From: DAOUBA01 sp034432855
Lineage (GTDB): Bacteria; Chloroflexota; Anaerolineae; B4-G1
Reading direction: 5' to 3'
Length of the DNA stretch: 9,837 nucleotides
Assembly: GCA_034432855.1 (NCBI GenBank)
Contig: DAOUBA010000128.1
Coordinates: forward strand, 1 to 9,837
Positions within the stretch are counted from its first letter, which is position 1. Each line of letters starts with the position of its first letter. This document shows positions 6,364 through 9,837 of the stretch, one piece after another. The notes under the pieces were generated by a model. That model was not told the DNA's origin, did no database searches, and worked only from the letters and a program-made list of their open reading frames with translations. The position numbers and the translations under genes were made by a program.

Positions 6364-6404
6364 CGTGCGCTAGTCTTGACAAATCGCGCACGATATGGTA
6401 AAAT
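6364..6404 (+). promoter_or_regulatory. Promoter of the DeoR-family gene with overlapping inverted-repeat operator
   Basis: TTGACA (6376-6381), a 17-nt spacer and TAAAAT (6399-6404) make a near-perfect sigma-70 promoter. A perfect inverted repeat, CGTGCGC (6364-6370) and GCGCACG (6386-6392), is centred on the -35 box. Binding there would block polymerase, which fits autoregulation by the DeoR-type protein encoded next. Further GCACG/CGTGC half-sites lie at 6335-6339 and 6354-6358. Confidence 0.8.
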
Positions 6405-6411
6405 AACACTT

Positions 6412-7182
6412 GTGAGTCAGCGCCCAGTGCCTACTCTGACCGCTGAGAGGCGCGCTGCTATCGCCAAGATGGTGGCGCAGAATGGTGCTGTCCGCGTCGC
6501 AGACTTGGTGAGCCATTTTGGGGTAGATGCAGCGACCATTCGGCGGGATCTGAAAGCACTTGAGGAGCAGGAAAAGGTCCATCGCGTGCATGGCGGCGCA
6601 GTGGCAGTTGGAGGGACCGTCCCACAGGGTGCTGTTCGACGGCCCGCAACTCCGGCGGCGCGCATCGGTCAGGCTGTGGCTGACATGATCGCCGATGGCG
6701 AGACGGTTTTCTTAGGGCCTGGTCGGATCGCGCTAGAAGTGGCGTGCTGTCTTGCCAGGCGTTCGGGGCTTACCATCGTCACCAATGGGCTTGAAGTGGC
6801 TCACTGGGTTGCCGTCAACACGTCTCACAACCTGATTGTCACGGGCGGTCAGGCCGAAAGACGCGACCTGGCATTGGTAGGTCAACTGACCAGGGAGGCG
6901 CTTACCACTCTGCGAGCGGATCACGTGATCTTGGAATTGGGCGGCATCAGCCCGGTGGGTGAACTGACCCATGACAGTCTTCCGCAGGCAGAGATGGCGC
7001 AACAGTTGCTGGAGATCGGTACCGATGTCATCGTTGTCGTACCGGCTGAACGGGTGGGACGGGTAGCAGCAGCGTATGTGGCGCCCGTATCGGATGTGGA
7101 CGTTATCGTTACGGCCCGCGAGGCGCCTGCGCCGGTTCTGTGGGATCTGAGTGAGTCGGGTGTGCGTATCGTCCTAGCATAG
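6412..7182 (+). CDS. DeoR-family transcriptional regulator (probably leaderless, GTG start)
   Basis: A 256-residue DeoR-type regulator. Residues about 9-64 are the DeoR winged helix, with LTAERRAAIAKMVAQNG, VADLVSHFGVDAATIRRDL as the recognition region, and the HRVHGGAV wing. From about 84 to the end is a DeoRC sugar-phosphate-sensing domain (ADMIADGETVFLGPG, LTIVTNGLEVA, LIVTGGQAERRDLALVGQ, a late VIVVVPAERVG). Two positions usual for sugar-phosphate recognition look changed: the family's FLDxGTT appears as FLGPGRI and DxSKxG as PAERVG, so the ligand may be unusual. The start is set at GTG 6412 because the -10 box ends at 6404, putting the expected transcription start at the GTG itself; no Shine-Dalgarno sequence is possible. 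A longer frame from 6256 would run through the terminator. The ABC ATPase follows 46 nt later, so the regulator may control sugar transport. Confidence 0.88.
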   Translation: MSQRPVPTLTAERRAAIAKMVAQNGAVRVADLVSHFGVDAATIRRDLKALEEQEKVHRVHGGAVAVGGTVPQGAVRRPATPAARIGQAVADMIADGETVFLGPGRIALEVACCLARRSGLTIVTNGLEVAHWVAVNTSHNLIVTGGQAERRDLALVGQLTREALTTLRADHVILELGGISPVGELTHDSLPQAEMAQQLLEIGTDVIVVVPAERVGRVAAAYVAPVSDVDVIVTAREAPAPVLWDLSESGVRIVLA

Positions 7183-7185
7183 CCT

Positions 7186-7197
7186 GGACGTACGTCC
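7186..7197. repeat. 12-bp perfect palindrome between regulator and ABC ATPase
   Basis: GGACGTACGTCC starts 3 nt after the regulator stop codon. As RNA it could form only a 4-bp stem with a 4-nt loop, so it is more plausible as a protein-binding site or a chance palindrome than as a terminator. Confidence 0.3.
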
Positions 7198-7228
7198 TGA
7201 AAATCGTTTTTGAAAGGAGCAATTCGAA

Positions 7229-8329
7229 ATGGCAAGTGTCACATACGAGCATGTCACCAAGCGATTTGGGGATGTCATTGCGGTCAACGATCTCAACATC
7301 CACATCCCCGACAAAGAGTTCCTGGTCTTTGTCGGCCCTTCGGGCTGCGGCAAGACCACCTCCCTGCGCCTGCTGGCCGGTCTCGAGGAACTCACTGCGG
7401 GTAATATTTACATCGGCGACCGACTGGTCAATGACGTGCCGCCCAAGGACCGGGACATTGCGATGGTCTTCCAGTCCTACGCGCTGTACCCGCACATGTC
7501 GGTCTACGACAATATGGCGTTTGGCCTCAAACTACGCAAGACGCCCAAGAAGGAGATCGAGCGGCGCGTGCGCGAGGCGGCCAAGATCCTGGGCATCGAA
7601 GACCTGTTGGACCGCAAGCCCAAGCAGCTGTCCGGCGGTCAGCGTCAGCGCGTGGCGGTGGGTCGCGCGATTGTGCGCGAGCCGCAGGTGTTCTTGATGG
7701 ACGAGCCGCTTTCCAACCTGGACGCCAAGTTGCGCGTGCAGGCCCGCGCTGAACTCAGCAAGCTCCATCAACGTCTGGGGACGACCTTCATCTACGTGAC
7801 CCACGACCAGATGGAGGCAATGACGATGGGCAGCCGTATCGCTGTGATGAAGGACGGCGTCCTGCAGCAACTGGACAGCCCGCAGGTGCTCTATGATATG
7901 CCGATCAACGTCTTTGTCGCCGGCTTCATTGGTAGCCCGGCAATGAACTTTCTCGATGCCAAACTGGTCGAGCGGGACGGTAAGGTCGCCGTAGACTGTC
8001 AGGACTTTATCCTGGAGATCCCTGAGGACAAGGCTGGCGTGTATCGTCCGCATCTGGGCAGGGAGGTCATCTTTGGCATCCGGCCGGAGGACACGCACGA
8101 TCCGGTATACGCGCCGCCCGGCATTAGGAAGGCGCTGATCGAGGCCAAGGTGGACGTAACCGAGTTGATGGGTAACGAGGTCATCGTCTACCTGGTGACG
8201 GAGCACACACAACTTCTGGGCCGCTTCGATCCGCGCACAGGGGCCCGCGTGGGCAACACGATGCAAGTCGCTCTCAATATGGATCGCCTGCACATTTTCG
8301 ACAAGCAAACCGAAGTCGCGATCCGTTAG
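7229..8329 (+). CDS. ugpC: Carbohydrate ABC transporter ATP-binding protein (MalK/UgpC/MsmX type)
   Basis: The cytoplasmic ATPase that powers carbohydrate import. The 366-residue product has Walker A GPSGCGKT at 36-43, the Q-loop at FQSYALYPHMSVYDNM (Gln82), the signature LSGGQ at 134-138, Walker B FLMDE at about 155-159, D-loop SNLD at 162-165 and switch His192 in YVTHDQMEAM. Residues beyond about 235 form the TOBE/OB regulatory domain with GIRPEDTHD, typical of the MalK-UgpC subfamily. GGAG lies 9 nt before ATG 7229. No permease or substrate-binding genes are adjacent, which matches orphan MsmX-like ATPases that serve several sugar importers; the substrate therefore cannot be named and the symbol reflects the subfamily only. 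It lies 46 nt after the DeoR-type regulator with no promoter visible between them, so they are probably cotranscribed. Confidence 0.92.
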   Translation: MASVTYEHVTKRFGDVIAVNDLNIHIPDKEFLVFVGPSGCGKTTSLRLLAGLEELTAGNIYIGDRLVNDVPPKDRDIAMVFQSYALYPHMSVYDNMAFGLKLRKTPKKEIERRVREAAKILGIEDLLDRKPKQLSGGQRQRVAVGRAIVREPQVFLMDEPLSNLDAKLRVQARAELSKLHQRLGTTFIYVTHDQMEAMTMGSRIAVMKDGVLQQLDSPQVLYDMPINVFVAGFIGSPAMNFLDAKLVERDGKVAVDCQDFILEIPEDKAGVYRPHLGREVIFGIRPEDTHDPVYAPPGIRKALIEAKVDVTELMGNEVIVYLVTEHTQLLGRFDPRTGARVGNTMQVALNMDRLHIFDKQTEVAIR

Positions 8330-8347
8330 TCAAGACAAGCAACCAGT

Positions 8348-8386
8348 AGCAAGTAGACAAGGGCCGGTGCACCTTGTCTACTTGCT
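8348..8386 (+). repeat. Perfect 15-bp hairpin between ABC ATPase and apgM
   Basis: AGCAAGTAGACAAGG (8348-8362) pairs perfectly with CCTTGTCTACTTGCT (8372-8386) around a 9-nt loop, 18 nt after the ATPase stop codon. No U-tract follows, so it is more likely a processing or attenuation structure than a full terminator. Its sequence shows CAAG-containing units with near-7-nt spacing and shares AGACAAGG with the hairpin after tpiA. Confidence 0.7.
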
Positions 8387-8418
8387 GCTTGTATACTGTC
8401 TATCTCTAAGGAGCAACG

Positions 8419-9624
8419 ATGGACAATCTGGAATTGATGCGTGAATTGGCAGTCGAGGCCAGGACCAAGATTCTGCTTGTGGTACTCGATGGATTAGGGG
8501 GACTGCCGATGACACCCGATGGCCCCACCGAACTGGAGGCAGCACATACTCCCAACCTGGATGCTCTGGCAAAGCGTTCCATCTGCGGGATGAGTACGCC
8601 TATTGCGCCAGGCATCTCTCCTGGCAGCGGCCCCGGCCACCTGGCCCTCTTCGGCTATGACCCGCTGAGGTACGAGATTGGGCGCGGGGTACTGGAGGCG
8701 CTGGGCATCGGCTTCGACTTGCAGCCGGACGATATTGCGGCGCGCGGCAACTTTTGCACGCTGGACGCGCAGGGGTTGATCACCGACCGGCGTGCGGGAC
8801 GTATCCCGACGGAGGTGGGCGCACGGCTTTGTGAAAAGTTGCGCCAGATTCATCTTCCTGAGGTAGAGGTGTTCGTCGAGCCGGTGCAGGAGTACCGTTT
8901 CTTGTTGGTCTTACGGGGCGAGGGGTTGTACGATGGTCTGACCGAGACCGATCCACAGCAGTTGGGCAAGCCGCCGCTTCCGGTCAAGCCGCTGCACCCA
9001 GAAGCTGCTCATACGGCGGACTTGCTCAACCAATGGATGGCTGAAGCCCGTAAACTGCTGGCCGACGAGCATCCGGCTAATGGTTGCAATTTGCGCGGGA
9101 TCGCCAAGGACCCCGGGTTGCCCAAGATGCCGGAGGTCTATAAACTACGCTGCGGTGCAATCGCGACCTATCCGATGTACCGGGGCGTGGCTAGGCTGGC
9201 GGGGATGGATGTGCTGAAAACAGGAGAGACCATCGAGGACGAGATCGAGACGCTGAAGCAGCACTGGGCGGGCTATGATTTCTTCTTCTTCCACGTCAAA
9301 AAGACCGACAGCCGCGGCGAGGACGGCGACTTTGACGCCAAGGCGAAAGTGATCGAGCATTTCGATGAGCTGCTCCCGGGTATTCTGGTGCTGGGACCGG
9401 ACGTGGTCATCGTCACGGGTGATCACTCGACGCCAGCAGTGCTAAGATCGCACTCCTGGCACGAGTTGCCGGTGCTCCTGTGGGCCAGAAATATCCGGCC
9501 TGATAGTGTGACCCAGTTCGGCGAGCGGCCCTGCATGGCTGGTGGTCTGGGACATATCTGTCACACGGACCTGATGCCCTTGGCCATGGCTCATGCCGGG
9601 CGGTTGGCCAAGTTCGGGGCCTGA
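8419..9624 (+). CDS. apgM: Cofactor-independent phosphoglycerate mutase, archaeal type
   Basis: Interconverts 3- and 2-phosphoglycerate without 2,3-bisphosphoglycerate, the step after PGK. The 401-residue product belongs to the alkaline-phosphatase superfamily, ApgM branch, shorter than the roughly 510-residue bacterial GpmI. Near the N-terminus LLVVLDGLGG carries metal-ligand Asp24; AAHTPNLDALAK follows; PGSGPGHLALFGYDP contains the presumed nucleophile Ser70; GRGVLEALG, RAGRIP and YRFLLVLRG lie in the middle; the C-terminal metal site shows HVKKTDSRGEDGD, VTGDHSTP and HSWHELPVLLW. AAGGAG stands 5 nt before ATG 8419. It is codirectional with the ABC ATPase but separated by a strong hairpin, and it ends in a strong terminator. 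It complements the gap, pgk and tpiA genes on the other strand. Confidence 0.95.
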   Translation: MDNLELMRELAVEARTKILLVVLDGLGGLPMTPDGPTELEAAHTPNLDALAKRSICGMSTPIAPGISPGSGPGHLALFGYDPLRYEIGRGVLEALGIGFDLQPDDIAARGNFCTLDAQGLITDRRAGRIPTEVGARLCEKLRQIHLPEVEVFVEPVQEYRFLLVLRGEGLYDGLTETDPQQLGKPPLPVKPLHPEAAHTADLLNQWMAEARKLLADEHPANGCNLRGIAKDPGLPKMPEVYKLRCGAIATYPMYRGVARLAGMDVLKTGETIEDEIETLKQHWAGYDFFFFHVKKTDSRGEDGDFDAKAKVIEHFDELLPGILVLGPDVVIVTGDHSTPAVLRSHSWHELPVLLWARNIRPDSVTQFGERPCMAGGLGHICHTDLMPLAMAHAGRLAKFGA

Positions 9625-9657
9625 ACCGGGCCCGGAGACAACTTGCGCTTTTTGCCG

Positions 9658-9695
9658 GCCGCCTGACCCTATTATGGGTTGGGCGGCTTTTGTTT
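9658..9695 (+). terminator. Rho-independent terminator after apgM
   Basis: GCCGCCTGACCC (9658-9669) pairs with GGGTTGGGCGGC (9676-9687) along all 12 positions, two being G-U wobbles, around the loop TATTAT, followed by TTTTGTTT. A canonical strong terminator 33 nt after the apgM stop. Confidence 0.93.
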
Positions 9696-9766
9696 GGGGT
9701 GCCAGCTGCTCGCTATAGTATTGCTCTCGAAAAACTATCGCAACCGCGAAGATTTTGCTCTTGGCC

Positions 9767-9790
9767 GCACCGGCCTGAAAGAGCCGGTGC
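9767..9790. repeat. 8-bp perfect inverted repeat near right edge
   Basis: GCACCGGC (9767-9774) and GCCGGTGC (9783-9790) flank an 8-nt loop. The stretch from 9696 to the edge holds no gene I can support; short open frames exist on both strands but lack a good start, a ribosome-binding site or recognisable content. The hairpin may belong to a leader or to a repeat continuing beyond the window. Confidence 0.4.
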
Positions 9791-9837
9791 TGGCGGGGTT
9801 TCTTCCAGGAGAGAAACGCTTCCAGCGCCGCCGGTTC

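Noticed and set aside
6256..6411. N-terminal extension of the DeoR-type gene from GTG 6256
   Set aside because: It would be translated through a strong terminator hairpin and upstream of the promoter; the extra residues do not resemble the family.
7532..8308. 258-codon minus-strand frame opposite the ABC ATPase
   Set aside because: Shadow frame; the plus strand encodes all ABC ATPase motifs in order.
8392..8397. TATACT as a possible -10 box for apgM
   Set aside because: No acceptable -35 hexamer at 16-18 nt; it overlaps the tail of the hairpin repeat.
9696..9837. Short open frames at the right edge on both strands
   Set aside because: No good start, ribosome-binding site or family resemblance, and the sequence is cut by the window edge; nothing can be claimed.

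Overview
This window looks like an ordinary chromosomal segment of a GC-rich bacterium, most likely a member of the Chloroflexota (Anaerolineae-like). That placement is an inference from gene content: an archaeal-type cofactor-independent phosphoglycerate mutase, a LysW-like carrier protein, a membrane-anchored YvcK, a MalK/UgpC-type ATPase, and intergenic hairpins built from roughly 7-nt units. No rRNA or other taxonomic marker is present, and there is no tRNA, IS element or CRISPR array.

Left half (1-5551, all minus strand; read right to left): yvcK (4271-5551), gap (3122-4177), a fused nucleotidyltransferase-HEPN protein (2226-3047), pgk (1073-2248), tpiA (277-1047), and the start of a membrane zinc metalloprotease that runs off the left edge (1-203). 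This is a lower-glycolysis/gluconeogenesis block with a MNT-HEPN gene inserted between gap and pgk; its 3' end overlaps the pgk start. A strong sigma-70 promoter (5588-5616) drives yvcK and possibly gap.

Right half (5647-9837, plus strand): a second, back-to-back promoter drives a small LysW-like zinc-ribbon protein with an unusual acidic/Trp repeat tail (5792-6001). Next comes a gene-free stretch of about 400 nt. It can fold into a string of hairpins ending in a textbook intrinsic terminator (6273-6303) and is the best candidate for an undescribed RNA here. A DeoR-family regulator follows (6412-7182); its promoter carries a perfect inverted repeat and its GTG start lies where transcription should begin, suggesting a leaderless mRNA. 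Then come a sugar-type ABC ATPase without permease genes (7229-8329), phosphoglycerate mutase apgM (8419-9624) and a strong terminator (9658-9695). The last 140 nt hold no gene I can support.

Together, tpiA, gap, pgk and apgM cover triose-phosphate isomerisation through 2-phosphoglycerate. YvcK is known in other bacteria as a factor needed for growth on gluconeogenic carbon, and the DeoR regulator plus sugar-transport ATPase fit a carbohydrate-uptake control role. Most of the window is core metabolism. The points worth a second look are the structured intergenic RNA, the LysW-like tail, the MNT-HEPN fusion inside the glycolytic cluster, the leaderless regulator with its operator-like repeats, and the hairpins that follow several stop codons.
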